Below are positions 9,126 to 17,176 of a DNA stretch of 64,000 nucleotides, one piece after another (within the stretch, counting starts at the first letter, position 1; each line of letters opens with the position of its first letter). Origin of the DNA: Egibacteraceae bacterium (lineage in GTDB: Bacteria; Actinomycetota; Nitriliruptoria; Euzebyales; Egibacteraceae); contig JAUJNX010000002.1 in NCBI GenBank assembly GCA_030447925.1, forward strand, positions 434,001-498,000, given 5' to 3'. Under the pieces are notes generated by a model, which searched no databases, was not told where the DNA came from, and saw only the letters and a program-made list of their open reading frames with translations. A program made the translations under genes and the position numbers.

Positions 9126-9796
9126 CTGCCGGTGCGGCGCAGGACGGCCGCCGGGGTGGCGAGGAGGATGGCGAGGTCGCGCAGGAGGGTGATGCGGGCC
9201 ACGTAGGCGAGGTCGACGTCCACGTGCTCGTGGAGGAGGCCGTCGCCGCGGGCGGAGACCTGCCACCGGCCGGTGAGGCCGGGGCGGACGCGGTGGCGGG
9301 GGTGCTCGCGCAGGCCGTAGCGGTCGACGACCTCGGTGAGCTCGGGGCGGGGGCCGACCAGGGACATGTCGCCGCGCACGACGTTCCACAGCTGGGGCAG
9401 CTCGTCGAGGCTTGAGCGGCGCAGGAACCGGCCCAGGGGCGTGTGGCGCGGGTCCGCCGTGGACTTGTGGGTCTTGCGCCGGTCCCCCGCGCGGTCGCGG
9501 GCGCGGTCCTGGGCGCGGCGCTCCGCGCGGACCCGGCGGTCGGTCTTCATGGTCCGGAACTTGTAGAGCGTGAAGGCCGCGCCGCCGCGACCGACGCGGG
9601 ACTGGCGGAACAGCACCGGCGCGCCGAGCACGATGCGGACCGCCACCGCGACCCCGGCGAGGACCGGCCACAGCGCGATCAGCAGCACCACCGCCCCCGC
9701 CAGGTCCAGCGCGCGCTTGCCGCGCCGCTCGTACCAGGTCGGCGAGGGCGCGGCGGCAGGCGCCTCCCGTCCCGTCCGCCGCAGTTGTCGCACCAC
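9122..9796 (-). CDS. Second initiating phosphosugar transferase
   Basis: This is another PF02397 protein of about 224 residues, with helix LDLAGAVVLLIALWPVLAGV and catalytic blocks FTLYKFRTMKTDR, TPLGRFLRRSSLDELPQLWNVV, MSLVGPRPEL and RPGLTGRWQVSARG. An unusual Arg/Asp-rich insert follows the RTM motif. It faces the first transferase tail to tail with a 4-bp overlap. Start GTG 9796 (or 9793) lies in the divergent promoter region with rpe; no convincing Shine-Dalgarno is present. Two initiating transferases in one locus suggest either two donor sugars or two separate glycans. Confidence 0.8.
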   Translation of the reverse strand: MVRQLRRTGREAPAAAPSPTWYERRGKRALDLAGAVVLLIALWPVLAGVAVAVRIVLGAPVLFRQSRVGRGGAAFTLYKFRTMKTDRRVRAERRAQDRARDRAGDRRKTHKSTADPRHTPLGRFLRRSSLDELPQLWNVVRGDMSLVGPRPELTEVVDRYGLREHPRHRVRPGLTGRWQVSARGDGLLHEHVDVDLAYVARITLLRDLAILLATPAAVLRRTGS

Positions 9797-9823
9797 GCGG
9801 AGAGGCTCGACCGGGGCGCCGGA

Positions 9824-9838
9824 CGACTTGAGAAGTCG
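9824..9838. promoter_or_regulatory. Inverted repeat between sugar transferase and rpe
   Basis: CGACTTGAGAAGTCG has 6-bp arms around GAG and sits 27 bp from the minus-strand GTG and 25 bp from the rpe ATG. It is well placed to act as an operator for either direction. No regulator is assigned. Confidence 0.25.
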
Positions 9839-9862
9839 GTGGCCGTGGCGCAGCCTGCGGCC

Positions 9863-10546
9863 ATGCCCGTCAAGATCGTGCCCTCCGTCCTGCCCGCCGA
9901 CTTCTCCCGCCTGGGCGAGGAGACCGCCGCGCTGTCCGGGGCGGGCGTCGACCGCATCCACTGGGACGCGATGGACGGCGAGTTCGTGCCCAACCTCACG
10001 TTCGGCCCGGAGGTGATCGGCGCGTGCCGCCCCCACGCCACCTGCGGGTTCGAGGCGCACCTGATGTGCTGGCGCCCCGAGGAGCTGTTCACCCGCTACG
10101 TCGAGGCGGGCTGCGAGCTGCTCCTGGTCCACCCCGAGACCCTGCGCCAGCCCCACCAGGCCTACCGCCAGATCCGCGAGCTGGGCGCCCGCGCGGGGGT
10201 CGCCCTGTCGCCCGCGACCCCGCTGACCCTGGTCGAGCACGTCCTGGACGTCATCGACCTGATCCTGGTCATGACCGTCAACCCGGGGTTCGGCGGGCAG
10301 GTCTACCTGTCGTCGATGGAGCCCAAGGTCGCCGCCGCCCGCGCGCTGATCGCCGCCAGCGGCCGCCCGATCGAGCTGGAGGTCGACGGCGGCATCGGGC
10401 CCGACACCATCGCGGCCCCCGCGGCCGCCGGCGCCGATGTCTTCGTCAGCGGCAGCGCGCTGTTCCGCTACCCGACCCGCCGCGAGGGCGTGGACGACCT
10501 GCGTGCCCGGGCGCTGCGCGCGCGTGGCGAGCAGCCCGGCGGGTAG
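9863..10546 (+). CDS. rpe: Ribulose-phosphate 3-epimerase
   Basis: A 227-residue TIM-barrel enzyme of the pentose-phosphate/Calvin pathways, interconverting ribulose-5-phosphate and xylulose-5-phosphate. Visible motifs: PSVLPADFSRLGEE at the N-terminus, HWDAMDGEFVPNLTFGP (metal-binding His and catalytic Asp), LVMTVNPGFGGQ (phosphate loop and conserved Met) and LEVDGGIGPDT carrying the second catalytic Asp. ATG 9863 gives the exact family N-terminus. The stretch HLMCWRPEE replaces the more usual HLMVENP segment, a mild deviation. The following SnoaL-like gene is on the same strand 39 bp downstream. Confidence 0.9.
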   Translation: MPVKIVPSVLPADFSRLGEETAALSGAGVDRIHWDAMDGEFVPNLTFGPEVIGACRPHATCGFEAHLMCWRPEELFTRYVEAGCELLLVHPETLRQPHQAYRQIRELGARAGVALSPATPLTLVEHVLDVIDLILVMTVNPGFGGQVYLSSMEPKVAAARALIAASGRPIELEVDGGIGPDTIAAPAAAGADVFVSGSALFRYPTRREGVDDLRARALRARGEQPGG

Positions 10547-10585
10547 GGGCAGGCCGGGGGGTCGCAGAGCGCGAGGAGACCCAGG

Positions 10586-10990
10586 ATGAGCACGCAGGAC
10601 GTGGCGGACCGGTTCGTGGAGGCCCTGTGGGCCCTGGAGGGCGACCAGCGCGAGATGGACCCGATCGTGGCGGTCTTCGCCGACGACGCCGCGATCGGCA
10701 ACGTGGTCGCGGCGCGCACCTTCGAGGGCCCCGACGGCGCCCGCGACTTCTGGCGCGAGTACCGGTCGGTCTTCGACGACATGCGCTCGGAGTTCCGCAC
10801 CCGCACGATCCAGGACGACCGCGCCGTGCTGGAGTGGCGCACGCGCGGGACGCTGGTCCACGGCGAGGCCGTGGACTACGAGGGCGTGAGCGTGCTGGAG
10901 GTCGACGGCGACCGCGCCCGGCGCTTCACCGCCTACTTCAACCCCCGCCACCTCGGCCAGCCGACCCGGCTGGAGGGCGCCGCCGGCTAG
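10586..10990 (+). CDS. SnoaL/NTF2-like domain protein
   Basis: This 134-residue protein has the cone-shaped NTF2-like fold pattern: an N-terminal helix (DVADRFVEALWALE), then VFADDAAIGNVVAARTFEGPDGARDFWREY, with paired beta strands RAVLEWRTRGTLVHGE and YEGVSVLEVDGDRARRF. ATG 10586 follows GAGGAGA at 10572-10578. Such proteins are small hydrolases, isomerases or ligand binders; the sequence does not say which. Its 3' end overlaps the convergent rsgA gene by 53 bp. Confidence 0.75.
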   Translation: MSTQDVADRFVEALWALEGDQREMDPIVAVFADDAAIGNVVAARTFEGPDGARDFWREYRSVFDDMRSEFRTRTIQDDRAVLEWRTRGTLVHGEAVDYEGVSVLEVDGDRARRFTAYFNPRHLGQPTRLEGAAG

Positions 10991-11993
10991 CGCCCCGCCG
11001 CAGGGCCGCGTCCTGCTTGCGGGCGGCGTGGGCCTGCTCGCGCTGGAGCGTGCGGTAGCTGTCGAGCCGCGCCGGGTCCAGCGTCCCGTCCGCCAGCGCC
11101 GCGGTGACCGCGCAGCCGGGCTCGCTGGCGTGCCCGCAGTCGCTGAACCGGCAGGACGCGGCCAGCTCCTCGACGTCGGCGAAGGTCTCGCCGAGGCCCT
11201 CGTCGGCGTCCCACAGGGCCAGCTCCCGGACCCCCGGCGTGTCGATGAGCAGGGCGCCGCCGGCGAGGCGCAGGAGCTGGCGGGCGGTGGTGGTGTGCCG
11301 GCCGCGGCCGTCCTCGCGGATCTCACCGGTGGCCATCACGTCGCCGCCGATCAGCCGGTTCGCCAGGGTCGACTTGCCCGTCCCCGACGGCCCCACCAGC
11401 ACCGCCGTCCGGCCGGGCCGCAGGTGCGCCGCCAGCTCGTCCACGCCGGCACCCGTGACCGCGCTGAGGGCGACGACGCCGGCGCCCACGGTCGCCGCCC
11501 GCACCTCCTCGGCGGTGCCGTCCGGGTCCGCCGCCCGGTCGGCCTTGGTGAGCACCACCACCGGGGTCGTGCCGCCCTGCCAGGCCAGGGTCAGGAAGCG
11601 GTCCAAGCGGCGGAGGTTGACCGGCTGGTCCAGCGCCACGGCGATGAGGGTCAGGTCGACGTTGGCGGCCAGGACCTGGACGTCCTCGGCGCGGTCCTCG
11701 GGCGCCTGGCGCACCAGGACCCCGCGGCGGGGCAGGACGGCGGCGACGACGGGGTCGCCGTCGATGCGGTCGGGCCCCAGGGCCACCCAGTCGCCCACGA
11801 CGGCGCGGTCCGTGCCCGAGCGGGACCGGCGCGGGGGGACGCGGGCGCGCAGGGCGCCGCCGACCCCCTCGACGGTGAGGTGGCCCCCGCGGTCGGCGCG
11901 GGCGACGCGCGCGGGCGTGCGGGACGCTTCGGGCAGGTCGTGGAGCGCGGCGGCCAGGACGTCGTCCCAGCCGAGCGCGCGCAGGTCGTGCAC
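10938..11993 (-). CDS. rsgA: Small ribosomal subunit biogenesis GTPase RsgA
   Basis: This is a circularly permuted GTPase that binds the 30S subunit late in assembly. GTG 11993 is preceded by GAGGAGA at good spacing and gives 351 residues. Order of parts: OB-fold-like N-terminal region (RAVVGDWVALGPDRID), G4 motif TKAD, then G1 P-loop VGPSGTGKSTLANRL, a GRGRHTTT switch segment, G3 DTPGVREL, and a C-terminal zinc finger CRFSDCGHASEPGC (Cys-x5-Cys-x-His-x5-Cys). The permuted G4-G1-G3 order and zinc site make the call firm. A possible leader ORF lies 49 nt upstream of its start. Confidence 0.92.
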   Translation of the reverse strand: MHDLRALGWDDVLAAALHDLPEASRTPARVARADRGGHLTVEGVGGALRARVPPRRSRSGTDRAVVGDWVALGPDRIDGDPVVAAVLPRRGVLVRQAPEDRAEDVQVLAANVDLTLIAVALDQPVNLRRLDRFLTLAWQGGTTPVVVLTKADRAADPDGTAEEVRAATVGAGVVALSAVTGAGVDELAAHLRPGRTAVLVGPSGTGKSTLANRLIGGDVMATGEIREDGRGRHTTTARQLLRLAGGALLIDTPGVRELALWDADEGLGETFADVEELAASCRFSDCGHASEPGCAVTAALADGTLDPARLDSYRTLQREQAHAARKQDAALRRGASRRRPPAGSAGRGGGG

Positions 11994-12042
11994 GGGGTCT
12001 CCTCGGGGAGGTGCGGTTCGCCCGGGACCCGCGCGTGCGCCG

Positions 12043-12099
12043 TCAGCGGCGCAGGGGGCTCCGGGAGCAGAGCGCGGCGACGTAGACGTCCACGGGCAT
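12043..12099 (-). CDS. Possible 18-aa leader peptide upstream of rsgA
   Basis: ATG 12099 opens an 18-codon frame, MPVDVYVAALCSRSPLRR, stopped by TGA at 12043-12045. It is preceded by an unusually strong Shine-Dalgarno, GGAGGAGGTG, about 7 nt from the ATG, better than that of most genes in the window. The stop lies 49 nt before the rsgA start and its own Shine-Dalgarno, with no promoter-like element between. It is too short for family assignment. It resembles short actinobacterial leader peptides only in size, position and the single Cys. Confidence 0.4.
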   Translation of the reverse strand: MPVDVYVAALCSRSPLRR

Positions 12100-12204
12100 C
12101 GCACGCCACCTCCTCCGGTCGGGCCGAACCCGGGCAGCGTACCGCGCGGGTGGCCGCTGGTCCTCCCTTGGGCCACTTCCCTAGGGGAAACCATGGCCCG
12201 GGGC

Positions 12205-12210
12205 TAGGCT
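12205..12210 (+). promoter_or_regulatory. Candidate -10 box for the NDH-2 fusion gene
   Basis: TAGGCT at 12205-12210 matches the TANNNT -10 consensus of actinobacterial housekeeping promoters, in a 198-bp gap between rsgA's leader and the gene at 12298. A near-perfect palindrome TTCCCTAGGGGAA (12177-12189) covers the -35 zone and could be a regulator site. No canonical -35 hexamer is visible. Confidence 0.35.
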
Positions 12211-12297
12211 CGACCCGTCCTCGGGGGGGCGGCCGCGCAGCGGCGCGGACGGGAACGTCCCCCTGTCGCCGACGACGTCGACAGGAGCGCCACGACC

Positions 12298-14274
12298 ATG
12301 ACGCCGGGCTATTCGGGTCCGCTGGAGCGCGGCGGCCGCCGCCTCGCGGACCGGGCGCTCGCGGTGCTGGGGGTGCAGCGCACGGAGCGCGTCCGCCTGC
12401 GCACCCCCGCCGTCGCCGCCGGGTCCTGCGCCGGGCTGCTGGGGGGCCTGGTGGTCGGCGGGCTGCTCGTCGCGCAGGGCCTGCTCGCGGCGGGCGGCCT
12501 GGTCGCCCACGTCGCGCTGGCGACCGGCGCCGGGGCGCTGTTCGGCGCCGCGTTCGGCCACCGCGCCAACGGCCACGGCGCGATCGTCGGCAGCGGCCTG
12601 GTCGTCGGCCTGCTGTGGTGGCTCGTGCGGTCCCTGACCATCGGGCCGCTGGTCACCGGCGCCGGCGCGGCGTGGTCGCTCGCGGCGGCGGGCGCCGCGG
12701 TGCCCGATCTCGTCGGCGCCCTGCTGCTGGGCGGCGCGCTGGGGGTCGGCGTGCCGGTGCTGGCGCCGGTGCTGGTGCGCGCGTTCCCGACCCTGGCGGA
12801 GGAGCGGGCCGCCCCGCCGGCGGAGCCCGTCCGCGTCGTCGTCGTCGGCGGGGGCTTCGGCGGGATCACCACCGCCCAGACGCTGGACCGGGTCCTGCCC
12901 CGCGGGCGGCCCGTCGACATCACCGTGGTCAGCGCCAGCAACTACCTGCTGTTCACCCCGATGCTCGCCGAGGTCGCGTCCAGCGCCCTGGAGCCGCAGC
13001 ACATCAGCGTCCCCCTGCGCGCGTTCGCCCCGGGCGTGACCTTCCGCCACGCGCGGGTCGACGCCGTGGACACCGCCGCGCAACGCGTGCGCCTGGCCGC
13101 CGGACCCGCGACCCCCCCGGAGGACCTGCCCTACGACCACCTGGTGATGGCGGTCGGCGGGATCCCCAACTACCGCGACCTGCCCGGGGTCGAGGAGCAC
13201 GCGCTCACGCTGAAGACGCTCGAGGACGCGACCGGGCTGCGCAACCACGTCATCAGCCAGCTGGAGCGCGCGGACGTCGAACCCGACCCCGACGAGCGCG
13301 CCCGCCAGCTGACCTTCGTGGTCGCGGGCGGCGGCTTCGCCGGCGCCGAGCTGATCGCCGAGCTGTTCGACCTCGTCCACGGCGTGCGCCGGTACTACCG
13401 CGGCATCCAGCGCGACCGGCTGCGCTTCGTGCTGGTCCACTCCCAGGAGCGGATCCTGCCGGAGCTCAGCGAGGGGCTGGCCGGGTACGCCCTGCGCAAG
13501 CTGCGGGACAAGGGCATCGAGTTCCGGCTCGGGCGGCGCGTCGCTGGCATGACCCCGGCGGAGGTGCGCCTGGACGACGGCACCGTGCTGCCGACCAGGA
13601 CGATGGTGTGGACCGCCGGCAACCAGCCCAACCCGCTGGTCAAGACCCTGGGATTCGAGACCCGGTCCGGCGCCCTGGCCTGCGCGGCGAACCTGCGCGT
13701 GCTCGGCGCGAGCAACGTGTGGGCGCTGGGCGACTGCGCGTCGGTCCCCGACGCGCTCAACCGCGGCACCTACCACCCGCCGACCGCCCAGCACGCGCTG
13801 CGCCAGGCCAAGACCCTGGCGCGCAACATCGCCGCGGTCCTGGACGGCGCGCCGCCGCGGCCGTTCCGGTTCCGCGCGATCGGCATGCTCGTCGTGCTCG
13901 GCCACCAGCAGGCGGCCGCCGAGATCCGCGGCCTGAAGTTCTCCGGGCTGGTCGCCTGGCTGATGTGGCGCGGGATCTACCTGGCCAAGCTGCCGGGGCT
14001 GGAGAAGCGCATCCGCGTGCTGCTGGACTGGGGGCTGGACCTGTTCTTCCCCCGCGACATCGTGCTGACCCAGGTCCCCCGCGCCGCCGCGCGGCCCGAG
14101 CTGATCGCCGGCGACGGGGCGATCGACCCGGCCCCGGCGCCCGACGACACCCTGCACCTGGCCTGGGACGACCGCACGATCGAGCGCATCCCCCTGCGCC
14201 GCCCCCGCCCCCACGCGCTGCGCGGCCGGGCCCCCGCCCCCGATCCCCGCCCGCCCTCGGAGGTGCGCGGGTAG
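12298..14274 (+). CDS. Type II NADH dehydrogenase fused to an N-terminal membrane unit
   Basis: The protein has 658 residues; NDH-2 enzymes are usually 390-450. Residues about 40-160 form four hydrophobic helices with the block LLWWLVRSLTIGPLVTG and AAWSLAAAGAAVPDLVGALL. From residue about 178 it is a standard NDH-2: FAD-binding VVVVGGGFGGITTA, second dinucleotide motif FVVAGGGFAGAELIAEL (about 338-354), FAD motif ALGDCASVPD (about 475) and the NDH-2 tail GLVAWLMWRGIYL with WGLDLFFPRDIVL. The expected role is electron transfer from NADH to quinone at the inner face of the membrane without proton pumping. ATG 12298 follows GGAG. The extra unit reappears three times in the next gene, so the two probably work together. 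Confidence 0.8.
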   Translation: MTPGYSGPLERGGRRLADRALAVLGVQRTERVRLRTPAVAAGSCAGLLGGLVVGGLLVAQGLLAAGGLVAHVALATGAGALFGAAFGHRANGHGAIVGSGLVVGLLWWLVRSLTIGPLVTGAGAAWSLAAAGAAVPDLVGALLLGGALGVGVPVLAPVLVRAFPTLAEERAAPPAEPVRVVVVGGGFGGITTAQTLDRVLPRGRPVDITVVSASNYLLFTPMLAEVASSALEPQHISVPLRAFAPGVTFRHARVDAVDTAAQRVRLAAGPATPPEDLPYDHLVMAVGGIPNYRDLPGVEEHALTLKTLEDATGLRNHVISQLERADVEPDPDERARQLTFVVAGGGFAGAELIAELFDLVHGVRRYYRGIQRDRLRFVLVHSQERILPELSEGLAGYALRKLRDKGIEFRLGRRVAGMTPAEVRLDDGTVLPTRTMVWTAGNQPNPLVKTLGFETRSGALACAANLRVLGASNVWALGDCASVPDALNRGTYHPPTAQHALRQAKTLARNIAAVLDGAPPRPFRFRAIGMLVVLGHQQAAAEIRGLKFSGLVAWLMWRGIYLAKLPGLEKRIRVLLDWGLDLFFPRDIVLTQVPRAAARPELIAGDGAIDPAPAPDDTLHLAWDDRTIERIPLRRPRPHALRGRAPAPDPRPPSEVRG

Positions 14275-14393
14275 GCCGTGTCCCCTGACCCCTGCGGGCT
14301 CCGCCCCGCACGCCGGTCGAGCCCGGCGTCCGAGGTGCACCCCTAGGCGTCCACCGGCGCCGGCGGCGCCCGCGAACAAGGAGGCACCACCCG

Positions 14394-15755
14394 ATGCGCA
14401 CCTCGCGGTCCTTCGACGCCCTGGCCGGCGCCCTCGCCGGGCTGCTCAGCGGGATCCTGCTGGACGTCGCGATGACGCGCCTGGGGCTGCTGTCCACGAT
14501 CGCCCTGCTGATCGGCACCGACGACCCGATCGCCGGCCTGGTCGTCTACCACGTCGTCGCGGCGCTGTTCGGGGTCGGGTTCTCGCTGCTGCTGCCCGCC
14601 CGGCGGCTGGGCGGCGGCGAGACGATGCTGTGGGGCCTGGCGTTCGGGGCCCTGTGGTGGCTGCTCAGCGCGCTGACGCTGCTGCCGCTGGTCACCGGCG
14701 CCCGCCCCGACTGGAGCCTGGCGGCCGCGCAGGCGCAGCTGCCCAGCCTCATCAGCCACCTGCTGGTCGGCGCCGTGACCGGGCTGGCGCTGGGCACCGC
14801 GCTGCGGCCGCCGTCGGTGTCGCGCGGGTCCGCGCGCCTGGTCGCCGGGTCGCTGGCCCGGGGGGCCGTGGCCGGGCTCGGCGCGGTCCCCGCGCTGGCC
14901 GTCGCCGTCCCCCGCTGGGCCGTCCCGCTGGGGCTGCTCACCGGCGCGGGCTTCGCGGTGCTGTACCCCCGCTCCCCCGACGGTGGCGGCCCGACCGTCG
15001 TGCGCGGCGCCTGCTACGGGTTCCTGCTGTGGGTGGCGGTCGCGCTGACCATCGCCCCGGCGGTCGGCGGGCGCGACCTGGTGTGGTCCGCCGAGGGCAT
15101 CCGCGCCGGCTTCGCGGCGTTCCCCGGCTGGGTCCTGGCCGGCGCGGCCGTCGCGCTGGTGCACCACTGGCTGGGCGCCGCGGGACGGCTCCTGTTCGCC
15201 GACCCGGCCGCGCGCGACGACGAGGACGAGGGACCTGGCGCCCGCGGGCTGCACGCGGCCCTCCGCGGCGCCGCGGCGGGTCTCGCGGGCGTGGTGGTGT
15301 TCCTCCCGGCACTGCCCGTCCGCGGGCCCGCCGGCCTCCTCGCCGCCCTGGCGTGGGCGGCGGCCGTCGGCGCGACGTTCGGCCTCGGCTTCCGCCGCCA
15401 GACCCACGACCTCGCCTCCGGGCTCGGGTGGGGGGTCGCCTACGGGTTCGTGTGGTGGGTGCTGGGGTCGCTCACGCTGCTGCCGGTCGCGCTGGGCGGG
15501 ACCCCGCACTGGAACGCACCGGAGGTCGCCGCCGCCTTCCCCCAGCTCCTGGGCCACCTGGCGCACGGCGCGGTCCTGGGCGCCGGCTTCTTCGTCCTGC
15601 AGGCGCGCACCAGCCCGTGGTGGCTCACCCGCACCGAGGCCGAGGCGACGCGCATCGCCCGCCACCGCGCCAGCCTCCAGGGGGCGCCGGCGGTGTGGGT
15701 GCTCGTCGTCGTCATCGTCCTGACGGTGCCCCTGGTGCTCGCCGCACCGGCCTGA
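14394..15755 (+). CDS. Membrane protein with three repeats of the unit fused to the upstream NDH-2
   Basis: This 453-residue polytopic protein has roughly twelve helices. Three units of 115-135 residues repeat: WGLAFGALWWLLSALTLLPL with DWSLAAAQAQLPSLISHLL (unit 1), YGFLLWVAVALTIAPAVGG with VWSAEGIRAGFAAFPGWVL (unit 2), and YGFVWWVLGSLTLLPVALGG with HWNAPEVAAAFPQLLGHL (unit 3). The same pattern forms the N-terminus of the NDH-2 fusion upstream. A charged linker (DDEDEG) separates units 2 and 3. ATG 14394 follows AAGGAGG. No catalytic motif or named family is recognised. A quinone-related, transport or anchoring partner role for the dehydrogenase is inferred from the shared unit and the tandem arrangement. 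Confidence 0.7.
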   Translation: MRTSRSFDALAGALAGLLSGILLDVAMTRLGLLSTIALLIGTDDPIAGLVVYHVVAALFGVGFSLLLPARRLGGGETMLWGLAFGALWWLLSALTLLPLVTGARPDWSLAAAQAQLPSLISHLLVGAVTGLALGTALRPPSVSRGSARLVAGSLARGAVAGLGAVPALAVAVPRWAVPLGLLTGAGFAVLYPRSPDGGGPTVVRGACYGFLLWVAVALTIAPAVGGRDLVWSAEGIRAGFAAFPGWVLAGAAVALVHHWLGAAGRLLFADPAARDDEDEGPGARGLHAALRGAAAGLAGVVVFLPALPVRGPAGLLAALAWAAAVGATFGLGFRRQTHDLASGLGWGVAYGFVWWVLGSLTLLPVALGGTPHWNAPEVAAAFPQLLGHLAHGAVLGAGFFVLQARTSPWWLTRTEAEATRIARHRASLQGAPAVWVLVVVIVLTVPLVLAAPA

Positions 15756-15779
15756 GGCGCCGGCGCCTGGGGCGCACCC

Positions 15780-16503
15780 CTAGCCGAGGGCGGCCCGGGC
15801 GACGAACGGGCCGGTCGGGGCGGCGGCGTCGGCGCGCGCCTCGAGGGTGACCGCGACCGCCTCGACGCCCTCCGCGGGCAGGACGACCACCTGGGGCTCC
15901 CCGGTCCCGCCGGCGACGGTGCGCTCGTTCACGGGGCGGCCGTCGCGGATGGTCCAGACCACATAGGCGCCCTCGCGGGCGGGCAGGCCGTCGACGGCCA
16001 GGACGGCGGTGTCCGCCGAGGCCGACGCGATCACCCGGCCGGCCACCCCGGGGGCGCCGGCCAGTTCCACGGTGCGGGCGTCGGGCGCGGCCAGCACCGC
16101 GACGGTGCGGTCGCCGGCGGGCTGCCCCTGCCCCAGGACGCCGACGGCGCCGAGGGTCACCGCCACGGCGACCGCGGCGGCCACGGCCGGCAGGACCCGG
16201 GGGGCGGACCGCTGCGGCGGGCAGGAACCGGGGGGCGGACCGCTGCGGCGCGGCGCCGGGCGCCGCGGGCCGGGGCGCGACCTGGCGGGTGATGTCGACC
16301 TGGGCCATCACGCGCCCGCGCAGCGACGGCGGCGGCGCGACGGCCACCGCGGCGCCCAGCCGGGCGGCGGTGGCGATCAGCTCATCGGCCTCCGCGCTGC
16401 ACGCCGTGCAGGTGGCGAGGTGGCGCTCGAAGCGCACCCGCTCGAAGTCGGACAGGGCCGCGACCGCGTAGGCGCCCGCGAGGTCGTGGACGTCGGCGCT
16501 CAC
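15780..16503 (-). pseudogene. RskA-like anti-sigma factor disrupted by a 31-bp tandem duplication
   Basis: GTG 16503 overlaps the sigma gene stop (GTGA). The first 77 or so residues are an intact zinc-binding anti-sigma domain (DVHDLAGAYAVAALSDFERV, then HLATCTAC, the H-x3-C-x2-C motif). The frame is then thrown off by a duplicated 31-bp block (16189-16219 and 16220-16250). Removing one copy joins it perfectly to the second half: PRVLPAVAAAVAVAVTLGAV (membrane helix) and an RskA C-terminal domain ending at the TAG at 15780-15782 (GAYVVWTIRDGRPVNE). As it stands, the product has the sigma-binding domain but no membrane anchor or extracytoplasmic domain, so control by regulated proteolysis would be lost. 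Confidence 0.8.
16189..16250. repeat. 31-bp direct tandem duplication
   Basis: Two adjacent 31-bp copies, 16189-16219 and 16220-16250, differ at a single base near the eighth or ninth position (C in the first, A in the second). Thirty-one is not a multiple of three, so the duplication frameshifts the anti-sigma gene just before its transmembrane segment. The one mismatch argues against a simple stutter in assembly. Confidence 0.9.
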
Positions 16504-17084
16504 CTCGTCACCCCCATCTCGTCGCGCAGGCGGAGCAGGCCATCGCGCAGCCGGGTCTTCACGGTGCCGAGGGGCGCGCCGAGCAGCTCGGCGACCTCGC
16601 GGTGGGTGTGGCCGCCGTAGTAGGCGAGCTCCACGGCCTGGCGCTGCAGGTCGGTCAGGGCGCTCAGCGCCCGGCGGACCTGCTGGTGCTCCAGGCGGAG
16701 CTCGACCTCCTCCGCGACCTCGTCGTGGGGGGCGCGGTCCTGCCGGCCGCTGCGGACCTCGCGGGCCCGGGACGCCTGCTCGCTGCGCACCCGGTCGACG
16801 GCGCGCCGGTGCGCGATGGTCAGGATCCACCCGGTCGCCGAGCCGCGGGCGGCGTCGTACCGGGGCGCCGTGCGCCAGACCTCCACGAGCACCTCCTGCG
16901 CGACCTCCTCGGACTGCGCGGGATCGCGCAGCACGCGTCGGACGATCCCGTACACCTGGCCCGCGCAGTGGTCGTACAGCCGCGCGAACGCCGCCTGGTC
17001 ACCGCGCGCGACGGCTGCCAGGAGGCCGTCCAGCACGGGCGGCCCGACCGGCTCCGGCCGGCCCGCCCCGTAACGCTGCGTCAT
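16500..17084 (-). CDS. ECF RNA polymerase sigma factor, SigK-like
   Basis: The protein has about 194 residues from ATG 17084; GTG 17087 and TTG 17090 are in-frame alternatives. Region 2: FARLYDHCAGQVYGIVRRVL, SEEVAQEVLVEVWR and ATGWILTIAHRRAVDRVR. Region 4: LTDLQRQAVELAYYGGHTHR and VAELLGAPLGTVKTRLRDGL. The H-rich YYGGHTHREVAE block is typical of SigK/ECF19 proteins, which are held by RskA-type anti-sigmas, exactly the partner found downstream with a 4-nt overlap. It recruits RNA polymerase to stress promoters. It is probably autoregulated, but no promoter motif was identified with confidence. Confidence 0.88.
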   Translation of the reverse strand: MTQRYGAGRPEPVGPPVLDGLLAAVARGDQAAFARLYDHCAGQVYGIVRRVLRDPAQSEEVAQEVLVEVWRTAPRYDAARGSATGWILTIAHRRAVDRVRSEQASRAREVRSGRQDRAPHDEVAEEVELRLEHQQVRRALSALTDLQRQAVELAYYGGHTHREVAELLGAPLGTVKTRLRDGLLRLRDEMGVTR

Positions 17085-17176
17085 CACCAACCCGGTTCGC
17101 GACTCGCACGGTCACGGATTGGTGGGCTTTCGTCCACAGCGCTTCACATCCGTCACACCGGCGGATGAGCGACCCC

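Noticed and set aside
2214..14288. Very long open frames antisense or out of frame to the genes above (for example 2214-3803, 3118-4518 and 11028-14288)
   Set aside because: They are Arg/Pro/Gly/Ala-rich, have no family motifs and mirror real genes on the opposite strand or other frames; such shadows are expected at this GC content.
15755..15785. Promoter at the GCGCACCCCTAG copy
   Set aside because: It lies between convergent genes, and its TAG includes the complement of the anti-sigma stop codon, so it is not a plausible promoter despite resembling the motif at 14332.
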